Made by a program: the position numbers and the translations under genes. A stretch of DNA of 64,000 bases from CAVSRC01 sp963798195 (GTDB lineage: Bacteria > Pseudomonadota > Alphaproteobacteria > Rhizobiales > Kaistiaceae): positions 1,958,241 through 2,022,240 of the forward strand of contig CAWCSF010000010.1 in NCBI GenBank assembly GCA_963798195.1, given 5' to 3'. This document shows positions 28,802 to 37,273 of the stretch, piece by piece (the stretch's first letter is position 1; each line of letters begins with the position of its first letter). Under the pieces are notes generated by a model. That model was given only the letters and a program-made list of their open reading frames with translations, was not told where the DNA came from and searched no databases.

Positions 28802-30663
28802 CTATTCCGCGGCGGTCTGCTGGAGCGGCTCATCCACGCCGAGGAACCCGCCCGACTGGCGACGCCAGAGGGATGCGTACAGGCCGTCCTTGCGGAGCAG
28901 CTCCTGATGGGTGCCGGTCTCGATGATGCGCCCCTCGTCCATGACGATCAGGCGATCGAGCACGGCGATGGTGGACAGACGGTGGGCGATGGCGATCACC
29001 GTGCGGCCTTCCATGAGGCCGTAGAGCTGCTCCTGGATCGCCGCCTCGACTTCGGAGTTGAGGGCGCTGGTCGCCTCATCAAGGACGAGGATAGGCGCGT
29101 TCTTCAGCACCAGCCGGGCAATGGCGACGCGCTGCCGCTGCCCGCCGGAGAGCTTGACGCCGCGCTCGCCGACGCGGGCGTCATAGCCCTGCCGGGGTTG
29201 TCGCGGAGGCCGAGGATGAAGTCATGGGCATGGGCGCGCCGCGCCGCGGCGATGACCTCGTCCTCGGTCGCTTCGGGCTTGCCATAGCGGATGTTGTCGC
29301 GCACCGAACGGTGGAGCAGCGACGTGTCCTGGGTGACGACGCCGATTTCGCTGACGCAGCGATTCCTGCGTCACATGGGCGATGTCCTGCCCGTCGATGA
29401 GGATGCGTCCGCTCTCGAGGTCGTAGAAACGGAGCAGCAGGTTGACCAGCGTCGACTTGCCGGCGCCGGAGCGGCCGACCAAGTCCAACCTTCTCGCCGG
29501 GCTTCACCGTCAGCGTCATGTCGTCGATGACGCCCGAACTCGCGGCCATAGTGGAAGCTGACATCCTCGAAGCGGATTTCGCCACTTGGTGACTTTCAGC
29601 GGCTTGGCATCCGGCGCATCGACCAGCGCGTGGGGCTGGGCAATCGTCTGCATGCCGTTCTGCACCGCGCCGACATTCTCGAACAGCGACGTGATCTGCC
29701 GCAGGATCATGTTCGACATCTGGTTGAGGCGGAGCACCAGTGACGTGGCAATGGCGATGCTGCCGACGCTGATCGAACCGAGCGACCAGAGATAGACGGC
29801 AAGGCCGGTAGCGGAGACGATGAGGAAGCTGTTGATGGTGTTGAGCGTCACCATCATGGTCGCCATCGTGCCGGCGAAGTCGAGGAAGGCGCGGATCTGC
29901 GTACGGAAGCCGGTGAGGACGAAATCGTCCTCGCGCCGCGCGTCGGCGAAGAGCTTGACCGACTGGATGTTGGTGTAGCTGTCGACGATGCGCCCGGAGA
30001 GGCCGGAATTGGCTTCGGCAACGGCCGCCGAGCGCAGCCGGACCGGCGGCACCAGCTTCCAGATCGTGAGCGCGTAGAAGACGAGCCAGACGGCGACCGG
30101 GGCCAGCAGCCACGAATCCATGCCGACGAAGAGATAGACCGTGCCGGCAAGGTAGATGGTCAGCGTCCAGATGCCGTCGATCAGGCTGCCGACGGTTTCG
30201 CGCAGTGACGGGCCGGTCTGCATGACCTTCTGCGCGATGCGCCCGGCGAAATCGTTCTGGAAGAAGGTGAGGCTCTGGCGGAGCACGTAGCGGTAGCTCT
30301 GCCAGCGCACGGAGGCGGTCAGACTCGGCACCAGCGCGAGATTGTTGAAGCCGCGCAGCAGCCAGCGCGATCAGCGGGCGCAGAATAAGGACAACGAAGG
30401 CCATAGCCGCCAGCGGCCAGCCATAGGTGGTGAAGAACGTGTCGCGCGGAGGTCGTCGTGGCCCAGTCGACGATCCAGCCAAGGAAGACGAAAAGCGCCA
30501 TCTCGGTGACCGTGCTTGCCAGCGAAATGAGGAGCACGGCCAGCACCAGCCAGCGCACCGGCTTGATGAAATAGCGGTAGAAGGCGAACAGACGGTCGGG
30601 CGGCCGCTCGACCGGCGCCTCCGGGAACGGATCGAACAGCGTCTCGAACCAGCTTCTTTTCAT
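28802..30663 (-). CDS. ABC exporter, fused permease and ATPase (tandem copy 3, multiply frameshifted)
   Basis: Homologous throughout to the two exporters downstream. The N-terminus MKRSWFETLFDPFPEAPVER is in one frame, the membrane domain (MPSLTASVRWQSYRYVLRQS to ITSLFENVGAVQNGMQTIA) in a second, and the ATPase is split: GRSGAGKSTLVNLLLRFYDL, DNIRYGKPEATEDEVIAAAR and ILVLDEATSALNSEVEAAIQ are each in different frames. I count about seven changes, near 30450, 30362, 29585, 29540, 29483, 29353 and 29195. Every conserved motif is still readable, and the last residues (GLYASLWRRQSGGFLGV) match the paralogues. Total length is close to theirs. Sequence error is likely, true decay possible. Confidence 0.8.
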
Positions 30664-30723
30664 GATGTCCGTTAGGTAGGCCTGTCGGGGGCCCAAGTCC
30701 ACGGGCCGGGGTTACGCGCAGTC

Positions 30724-31182
30724 ATGGTCTCACTCGTCCTCTACCAGCCGGACATTCCGCAGAACGCCGGCACAATCCTCAGGCTTTGCGCCTGCCTCGA
30801 CGTCGATGCCCACGTCATCGAACCGGCGGGCTTCGATCTTTCCGACCGGGCGCTGAAGCGAGCCGGCATGGACTATCTCCAGCAGGTCCGGCTGACCCGG
30901 CATGTCTCCTGGGACGCGTTCCGCAACTGGCAGACCGCATCCGGCAGCCGGCTGGTGCTGGCGACGACGAAGGCCGCCCTGCCCTATGCCGGTTTTGCCT
31001 TCCGCGGCGACGACCTGATCCTGCTCGGCCGCGAGAGCGCCGGCGTACCGGATGCCGTGCACGAGGCGGCGGATGCGCGCCTGACGATCCCGATGGCGGC
31101 CGGCCTGCGCTCGCTCAACGTCGCGACCGCGGCTGCGATGATCCTCGGCGAAGCGCTGCGCCAGACGGACGGGTTTCCCTGA
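30724..31182 (+). CDS. trmL: tRNA (cytidine(34)-2'-O)-methyltransferase
   Basis: TrmL methylates the wobble base ribose of tRNA-Leu isoacceptors with SAM. The 152-residue SPOUT protein has SLVLYQPDIPQNAGTILRLC at the N-terminus, the central RAGMDYLQQVRLTRHVSWDA, and the knot motifs DDLILLGRESAGVPDAVHEA and IPMAAGLRSLNVATAAAMIL. Length and motif spacing are normal and the frame is intact. It is divergent from ABC copy 3 (60 bp between starts) and convergent with the DUF2218 gene (two bases between stops). trmL beside the pet/ABC cluster is common in Rhizobiales. Confidence 0.95.
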   Translation: MVSLVLYQPDIPQNAGTILRLCACLDVDAHVIEPAGFDLSDRALKRAGMDYLQQVRLTRHVSWDAFRNWQTASGSRLVLATTKAALPYAGFAFRGDDLILLGRESAGVPDAVHEAADARLTIPMAAGLRSLNVATAAAMILGEALRQTDGFP

Positions 31183-31184
31183 GA

Positions 31185-31499
31185 TCAAGTGCGGGTCCAG
31201 TTGACGGTCAACGGCTCGCGGAAGGCGAAGCGCTCCAGGTGACGCCCGACCACGCCTTCAAGGCGGGTGAGGTCTTCTTCGCTGGCGGCGTCGACGCGCA
31301 TGACGAGAAGGCCCTGCGCCTCGTCGGCCTGAAGGTCACACGGCCCCATCGCGAACTCGATCCGGCCGGTGCTGTAATCCTCGGCCCAGGTCGCCGCGAT
31401 CTTGTGGACGAAATGCTTGCACAGCTGGCCGAGATAGCGGCGCGGAGCAGACAGCGGCACGCGCGCGGTGGACGAGAGGGTTTGCACGTCGGTAGTCAT
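31185..31499 (-). CDS. DUF2218 domain protein
   Basis: A 104-residue protein of the DUF2218 family, recognised from STARVPLSAPRRYLGQLCKH, FVHKIAATWAEDYSTGRIEF and the Asp/Glu-rich end VVGRHLERFAFREPLTVNW. Members are usually encoded next to PadR regulators and siderophore-interacting (ferric reductase) proteins in iron or metal homeostasis; no biochemical role is established. Here its start overlaps the PadR gene stop by one base, so the two form an operon under the regulator's own promoter. The ferric-reductase partner is absent from the immediate surroundings. Confidence 0.85.
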   Translation of the reverse strand: MTTDVQTLSSTARVPLSAPRRYLGQLCKHFVHKIAATWAEDYSTGRIEFAMGPCDLQADEAQGLLVMRVDAASEEDLTRLEGVVGRHLERFAFREPLTVNWTRT

Positions 31500-32024
31500 C
31501 AGATTCGCTCCACTGTGATGGCGGCCGTGTCGAGCGCGGTGGCGACGGCGTCCAACTGTTTGGGCGTCAGCGGTCCGCGCGCCATGCGCAGGCGCAGCGC
31601 AAGTTTGAGATTCTCCATCGCCCGCATGATCTGCGGCGCGCGGCTGCTTTCGTTCGTGCGGCCTGCTTCATCCATGCGCGCCAGCAGCGCATCCAGCGCC
31701 GGCCGGTTCGCCGCGAGGAATGCGCGGCCCTGATCGGTGATCGCGTGGAGCTTCTTGGAACCGTCCGTCGGCGGCAGCGACCGTGACGTAGCCAAGCTCT
31801 TCCAAAAGGGTCAGCGTCGGATAGATGGTGCCGGGGCTCGGGCTGTAGGCTCCGGCCACCGCATCCTCGATTGCCTTGATGATCTCGTAACCGTGGCGCG
31901 GCTTCTCGGCGATGAGGTTCAGGATCACGAGGCGAAGATCGCCATGGGCGAAGAAGCGGCCGAGGCTACGACCCCGTTCCCCACCGTACGGTCCATTTCC
32001 ACGGCCGTGATCGTGCATGCGCAT
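31499..32024 (-). CDS. PadR-family transcriptional regulator (frameshifted)
   Basis: A PadR regulator with a His/Gly-rich N-terminal tail (MRMHDHGRGNGPYGGERG), which in YqjI-type members binds nickel or iron. The winged HTH is FFAHGDLRLVILNLIAEKPR, HGYEIIKAIEDAVAGAYSPS and PGTIYPTLTLLEELGYVTV. Around 31770 an extra base moves the rest, TDGSKKLHAITDQGRAFLAA to LDAVATALDTAAITVERI, into another frame; locus length is 3n+1. Together with DUF2218 it resembles metal-responsive PadR systems. Its ATG stands five bases from a large inverted repeat that is a likely operator. Confidence 0.88.
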
Positions 32025-32028
32025 AAAG

Positions 32029-32083
32029 AACCGTCTCAGTTTCGATATAACGAAATATCAGATATATCGAGACTGAGACGGTT
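32029..32083 (-). promoter_or_regulatory. Candidate PadR operator: 21-bp inverted repeat
   Basis: Arms at 32029-32049 and 32063-32083 are complementary at 20 of 21 positions around a 13-base centre. The inner part (TCGATATA and TATATCGA, plus ATATC-A-GATAT in the centre) has the AT-rich TCGATATA character reported for YqjI-type PadR sites; the outer part is ACCGTCTCAGT/ACTGAGACGGT. It lies between padR and the MerR-ATPase gene stop. A terminator for the MerR-ATPase gene is an alternative, since TTCTTT follows on the minus strand. Confidence 0.55.
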
Positions 32084-32117
32084 TACAAGAGATCGACGCA
32101 GAAAAATCGACGCCCGC

Positions 32118-33149
32118 TCAGGCCACCTGTGGACGCATCGCGACCACACCCTCGGTCCGTGCCCGCACCTCCGGCGTCGCCAGACAGGTGGCGACCGCCT
32201 CGTAACCGGGCGCGCCGGGATACGGCGCGACATACATCGGAGGGCTGTGGTTGGCCGGGCAGAAGATAATCGCCTCGTCGGCGCCGACGGCCGCAAGGTC
32301 GAGGATCGCGCTGGAGCGGGTCAGCATGAAGAGACGCTTGTTGTCCGGGCCACGGCGCCGCAGGTGCGCGATCAGCGCCTCCTGGGTGGCATGGTCGAGC
32401 CCCTGCTCGATCATGTCGACGACAAGCGACGGATGGCCCCTTCGAATTCCAGTTCGGCGAGCAGCGCGAGCAACGCGCCCGAGACGCTCGCGCCGTCCTC
32501 AACAAGCCATTCCAGCGACTGATCGACACGCGCCTTGAGAACCGCGTCGGCGTCGATGCGGGCCTGCGCACCGGCCCCGTCGTCGGCCAGCCGGTCGAGT
32601 CCGAGGAAGGCGGCGTCCGGCAGGTGTCTCGGCGAGGCGCTGCGCCAGCCGGGTCTTGCCGCTGCCGAGCGGACCGATGATGTAGTTGAGCGCGCGCACC
32701 CGGCTCACCTCGAAGCGCTCCCCACCCCACGGCCAGGGAAGATCGAAGGCAACGCCGGCATCCGGCGTCACTAGAAGCGTCAATTCCCCGAGTGTCGGCG
32801 ACATACCGCGCGCGAGGTCTGTCCGCATGCGCGCAATCTTCTCCATCTGGTCGGCAAGCTGGCGCTGCCGGCCTGCCAACGTTGTGTGATGGGCGGCCAG
32901 CGCCGGCTCCAGCCCCTGCGGGTCCCCCGCCAGAACCCGCGCCACCTGGGCCAGGCTCAGGCCGAGCGCACGCAGCGCCACGATCTCGCCGGCGCGGTGC
33001 ATCTCGTTGGGGCCATACGTCCGCCAGCCGGCGGCGGTCCGGGTGGGCGCGATGAGGCCACGCTGTTCGTAAAGTCGCAGCGCCTTGGCGGATACGCCAA
33101 GCCGGGCGGCGGCCTCGGAAGGATTGAGCTGAGGGGCGGAGTGGGTCAC
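32118..33149 (-). CDS. MerR-type regulator fused to a P-loop ATPase domain (two frameshifts)
   Basis: The first ~130 residues are a MerR regulator: NPSEAAARLGVSAKALRLYE, QRGLIAPTRTAAGWRTYGPN, VALRALGLSLAQVARVLAG and a coiled dimer helix. Then comes a nucleotide-binding domain: NYIIGPLGSGKTRLAQRLAE (Walker A), a segment reading AAFLGLDRLADDGAGAQARI, HPSLVVDMIEQGLDHATQEA (Walker B-like) and KRLFMLTRSSAILDL, an AAA_21/ABC-like end. Frames change near 32625 (one extra base) and near 32442 (one base lost in a G run); the total is 3n, as expected. The GTG start has GAGGTG five bases upstream. Ligand and target are unknown. Confidence 0.7.
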
Positions 33150-33221
33150 GAATCACCTCGTCGTTGTTGACCGCCTCCTTATCGGGGCAGCCCCAAGGGA
33201 CGGGTCAACCGGGTGCGTCGG

Positions 33222-34394
33222 CTATTCGTACACGACCTTCCCCGTCTCGTTCTTCGCCAGCCAGTCCCAGTTGACCGCAATGCCGAGGCCGGGGCCTTGC
33301 GGCACCGGCACGCAGCCGTTGGCATCAACGGAGTCAAGATCGTCGGAATAGTCGTCTGCGAAGATCGGGCACTGGGTCTTCTTGCCAGGCACTTTCGGGT
33401 GAACGAGGCCGAGCTCGTAGTAGTTGGTGTTGCGGATCGCCGACATGCAGTGGCGTGGGGCGTGACCGGGCGCATGGATCTCGCAATCGAGACCGAAGCC
33501 TTCGGCGACATGCGCCAGCTTCATCACACCGGTGATGCCGCCATCGTAGTCCACATCGGCGCGGACGTAGTCGGTGCCCTCCGCCACGATCTGATCGACG
33601 CGAAGCTCCATGCCGCGCACATGCTCACCGAGCAGGATCGGCGTCTTGATGATCTGGCGGAGCTTCTTGTGGGCGAAGGCAGAGAGCCCGCCGTCCTTGT
33701 ACGGGTCCTCGTACCACATGTACGCCGCCTCATCGCACGCGCGGCCGACCTTCAGTGCATCGCCCCAGGTGTTGTACTCGCAGGCCGGGTCGATCATCAG
33801 GTCCATCGCATCGCCGACCGCCTTGCGCGTGGCGATCACGGCTGCCGCCTCGCGTTCGATCGGCCCGTTGCCCCAGCCGTGAATCTTGAAGGCGGGATAG
33901 CCCATCTCGCGGCACTGGACGGCGAACTCGCCGAAGGCTTCCGGGCTGGAGAGGCCGCCATTCTCATCGCCGTGATAGGTCGAGGCGTAGGCCGGCAGCG
34001 TCTTGCGGTAACCGCCAAGCATTTCGGAAACCGAGGCGCCATACGCCTTGCCGGCGATATCCCACAGCGCGCAATCGATCGGCGCCATGCCGAAGCGATC
34101 CTGTTTGCGCAGCGCCCGCTTGAGGTCGTTCCAGATGATCTCCCGCTGGAGCGGGTTCCGGCCGATCAGGTAGTGCGCGACCATCGCCACCTGGGCGTAG
34201 GAAACGCCGGTGCCGCCTACATATTCGCCGGTGATGCCGGCATCCGTCTCGATGGTGAAGACGTAGCCGCCCTGCGGGACGGACGAGCCCTTCAGGTAAA
34301 CGTCGTTGAAGCCGTTGTAGTCCTTGCCGAGCTCGCGTGCTGTCCATTTGTACTGGCGCACGGTGAGGCGCCTGATCTTCAGGTCTTTCGTCAT
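33222..34394 (-). CDS. Enolase-superfamily (mandelate racemase/muconate lactonizing-like) enzyme
   Basis: A 390-residue enzyme with the two-domain enolase-superfamily layout. The barrel carries PAFKIHGWGNGPIEREAAAV (Lys at the KxK site, with His in the third place), DLMIDPACEYNTWGDALKVG, AAYMWYEDPYKDGGLSAFAH (Asp/Glu metal ligands), ILLGEHVRGMELRVDQI and LDCEIHAPGHAPRHCMSAIR with a histidine cluster. Members are sugar-acid dehydratases, epimerases or racemases; the substrate is not predictable. The start is the ATG giving MTKDLKIRRLTVRQ. It is divergent from hemF with a 163-bp gap in which I see no clear regulatory site. Confidence 0.85.
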   Translation of the reverse strand: MTKDLKIRRLTVRQYKWTARELGKDYNGFNDVYLKGSSVPQGGYVFTIETDAGITGEYVGGTGVSYAQVAMVAHYLIGRNPLQREIIWNDLKRALRKQDRFGMAPIDCALWDIAGKAYGASVSEMLGGYRKTLPAYASTYHGDENGGLSSPEAFGEFAVQCREMGYPAFKIHGWGNGPIEREAAAVIATRKAVGDAMDLMIDPACEYNTWGDALKVGRACDEAAYMWYEDPYKDGGLSAFAHKKLRQIIKTPILLGEHVRGMELRVDQIVAEGTDYVRADVDYDGGITGVMKLAHVAEGFGLDCEIHAPGHAPRHCMSAIRNTNYYELGLVHPKVPGKKTQCPIFADDYSDDLDSVDANGCVPVPQGPGLGIAVNWDWLAKNETGKVVYE

Positions 34395-34557
34395 TGTCTT
34401 CGCGCTTCCCACCCTTGTCGTTGGCTCAATGTCGCGCGGGGGCCCGGCAGGCGCAACGCCCATGCATTTTGCGTTCAATCAAGGCGGCGCGGCCACCGCG
34501 AGCGTCCAACGCGGGAGACGAAATGCGTTTCGCGATGTATTACGCCGGAGAATTCCC

Positions 34558-35469
34558 ATGATTGTCCACGTGAACCCGGCCATGCCAGACCAGATGGAAG
34601 ACAAGAAAGTCCGCGCCGCCACCTGGTTCGCCGAGCTGCGCGACCGGATCACGGCCGCCTTCGAGGCGATCGAGGACGAACTGCCGGCGACCGCCCAGCA
34701 CGGCGACCGGGCGCCCGGGCGCTTCGTGCGCACGCCGTGGAAGCGCACCGACCACACCGGCGCCGAAGGCGGTGGCGGCGTCATGGCGATGATGACCGGC
34801 CGCGTGTTCGAGAAGGTCGGCGTCCACATTTCGACGGTGCACGGCGAGTTCTCCCCGGAGTTCCGCAAGGACATTCCCGGCGCCGAGGAGGATCCGCGCT
34901 TCTGGGCAGGCGGCATCTCGCTGATCGCCCACATGCACAACCCGCATGTGCCGGCGGTCCACATGAACACGCGCATGGTGGTGACCAGCCACCAGTGGTT
35001 CGGCGGCGGCGCCGACCTGACGCCGGTGCTCGACCGGCGGCGCACGCAGGACGATCCCGACACGATAGCCTTTCACGCCGCAATGCAGGCCGCCTGCGAC
35101 GCGCACACGGTCGCCGACTATCCGCGCTACAAGAAATGGTGCGACGAATATTTCTTCCTGAAGCACCGCAACGAGGCGCGCGGCATTGGCGGCATCTTCT
35201 ACGACTGGCTGAACTCGGGCGATTGGGATGCCGACTTCGCCTTCACCCGGGACGTCGGGCTTGCCTTTCTCGACATCTATCCGAAGCTCGTCCGCCGCAA
35301 TTTCGAAGCGCCGTGGACCGAAGCCGAGCGCGAGGAACAGTTGATCCGGCGCGGGCGCTACGTCGAATTCAACCTGATCTACGACCGCGGCACGATCTTC
35401 GGCCTGAAGACCGGGGGCAACGTCGCCTCGATCCTCTCGTCGATGCCGCCGGTGGCAAAGTGGCCGTGA
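34558..35469 (+). CDS. hemF: Oxygen-dependent coproporphyrinogen III oxidase
   Basis: HemF converts coproporphyrinogen III to protoporphyrinogen IX using oxygen, in heme and chlorophyll synthesis. The 303-residue product has the family blocks GGISLIAHMHNPHVPAVHMN, VVTSHQWFGGGADLTPVLD, YKKWCDEYFFLKHRNEARGI, GGIFYDWLNSGDWDADFAFT and GRYVEFNLIYDRGTIFGLKT. GGAG lies eight bases before the chosen ATG at 34558; the longer frame overlaps the divergent gene's upstream region. Intact and convergent with the outer-membrane protein gene (three bases between stops). Confidence 0.96.
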   Translation: MIVHVNPAMPDQMEDKKVRAATWFAELRDRITAAFEAIEDELPATAQHGDRAPGRFVRTPWKRTDHTGAEGGGGVMAMMTGRVFEKVGVHISTVHGEFSPEFRKDIPGAEEDPRFWAGGISLIAHMHNPHVPAVHMNTRMVVTSHQWFGGGADLTPVLDRRRTQDDPDTIAFHAAMQAACDAHTVADYPRYKKWCDEYFFLKHRNEARGIGGIFYDWLNSGDWDADFAFTRDVGLAFLDIYPKLVRRNFEAPWTEAEREEQLIRRGRYVEFNLIYDRGTIFGLKTGGNVASILSSMPPVAKWP

Positions 35470-35472
35470 GCC

Positions 35473-37058
35473 TCAGAACCGGTAAGTGAAGCTGACCTTG
35501 ACGAAGTCACGGGTGACCGTTCCACCGCCGAAGGAGGCCGGTTGCTCCGACGGGTTCTCCGGTACGTGCAGTTCGGTGACGTCGCCCAGCCAGGAGTGCT
35601 CGACCGACAGCCGCAGCGTCGTGTTGGCGAACGGCCTCCACGAGACGTGCGCACCAAGACCACCTGAAAGGGTGAAGTCGCTCTTCGCGTAGGACAGTTC
35701 CTGCGAGACCCCGCTGAAACTCGTGTATTGCGCAATGTTCGCGCTGCCAGTGTGGTACGCCGGCGTGACGTAGCCCGAGAAGCCGAGCGTGACATCCGGT
35801 GTGATGCGGTAATCGAGCCCGGCGTCCAGGCGCACGCCGTAATACTTGTCGGACGTCCATCCGCTGGTGTCCTGCGTAGACAGGGACGTCAACGGGCTGG
35901 GATCGAATATCTCCGATCGGGCGACAAAATTCTGGTCGAAGCCTTCGATCTGCACGGCGATCCCGAGATGCCCTTTCGGGCCATCCGGCCCGAAGGGATG
36001 GAATCGCTCACCATAACCCACCGTGCCCACGGCCCAGGTGTTGCCGACGCTGGCTTCGCTCTCGATGTAGTTGTCGGCTGTCGACGTGGTGACTCCGGTC
36101 GGCCCACCGGCGGGCTCAAGATAGGTCTGGCCGATCTGCGTCACACCGTCGACGCCGACGGTGGAGTCCCGCTGCCGGAAGCCGAGCCGCTGGCGTAGCC
36201 GAAGCCTGCACTGATGTAGCCGCTGCCACCGGCGATCCAGCCGCTGCCCGGCAGGTTCAGGCGGCCGCCCAATTCGAATCCGGTCCGGTCGATGGTGCCC
36301 GGTATGCGGGCGCCGAAATGTTCGCCGCCATTCACGACGGTGCCCGATCCGAACACCGAATTCTCGCTCACCACCGAGTACGTGCCGCCCAACCAGCCCG
36401 AATAACAGATGCCGGTTGTCGCGGGGGCGCCTGGAGGCAGGGACGAGACGCGACGATCGGGACGAATGCAGCGATCACTCGGCGGGATATCCAGCCCTTC
36501 CTTCTGTACAGGTGGCGCGCCACCATCGCGCACCGGAACCAGTTCGCCGTCGCGTCCTATCCTGTACGCCCCGCTCGTCGGCGGCTCACCGTCGACAAGG
36601 ACGAGGCGACCGCGCCGATCGAGCCGGTAGAGCAGGTTGGCATCGGCCGACGACGCAGGGGGTGGGCATGGCAGACTCGCGATCTGGGTGAGCATCTTGG
36701 CGGCGTAGGTACGGACGGCCTCCGCCTGACTGCGCCGCAGGAAGACGTTGCCCTCCTTTGCAGAGCCTTCCGGCCACTGGTCCTTCGGTGTGCTCATGAC
36801 GACGAGCTGGCCCTTTGCGAAATCCAGCCCGTCGCAATCACCGTCGCGCCAAAGCGCGCGCGCGTTGTTGGCCGCACGGTCGATGCGCCGACGCAGCGTT
36901 GCGACCATGACCAGCTGATCGGGATCCGCCGCCTCGATCTGATCCCTGGAAAGGACCGCCTCGTAGTCGGCTTTTGCGGGCGCGAGCTGCGCGTGCGCAG
37001 CACCCGTAAAAAGGGCCGTCAGAACAGCCCCCACGCAAAATCTCAGCCACGGTTTCAT
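35473..37058 (-). CDS. Outer-membrane beta-barrel protein with N-terminal periplasmic domain (frameshifted)
   Basis: The N-terminal frame opens with a signal peptide (MKPWLRFCVGAVLTALFTGA-AHA), a helical unknown domain (about residues 25-140), then strands of a barrel (ICYSGWLGGTYSVVSENSVF, TGFELGGRLNLPGSGWIAGG). The barrel continues in another frame (SVGNTWAVGTVGYGERFHPF, LDYRITPDVTLGFSGYVTPA, HVSWRPFANTTLRLSVEHSW) and ends FVKVSFTYRF, the aromatic end used for outer-membrane insertion. I join them across a probable missing G near 36165, inside a GGG run; length 3n+2 fits. Two separate genes with a GTGA overlap are the alternative. Divergent from the LuxR gene. Confidence 0.65.
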
Positions 37059-37138
37059 GGCGCCCCCGAACCCATGCGAGCAAGCCGGCGGGATATGTCC
37101 ACCCGATCCGGACGCTAGCGCACGACCTGGGGGCCGGC

Positions 37139-37156
37139 GTCACCAAATCTGGTGAC
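37139..37156. promoter_or_regulatory. Candidate LuxR-type operator in divergent promoter region
   Basis: GTCACCA (37139-37145) and TGGTGAC (37150-37156) are a perfect 7-bp inverted repeat with a 4-base spacer, 18 bp in all. It lies in the 215-bp gap between the outer-membrane protein gene and the divergent LuxR-type regulator, 80 bp from the former's start and 118 bp from the latter's. Binding by that regulator is inferred from position and symmetry. Confidence 0.45.
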
Positions 37157-37273
37157 GACAGGCGCGCCCGCCCGGTGCCGGATCGGGCGAAGATCGTGAT
37201 TGGCCGGCCGCGGGGAACGAACCTATGATTGGGCCATCGTGCAGTTCCCCGGCAACCATGTTGGAGGCGGCCG

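Noticed and set aside
33213..35489. A 758-codon plus-strand frame across the enolase-family gene and hemF
   Set aside because: It is antisense to the first and out of frame with the second; both real genes have full motif sets.
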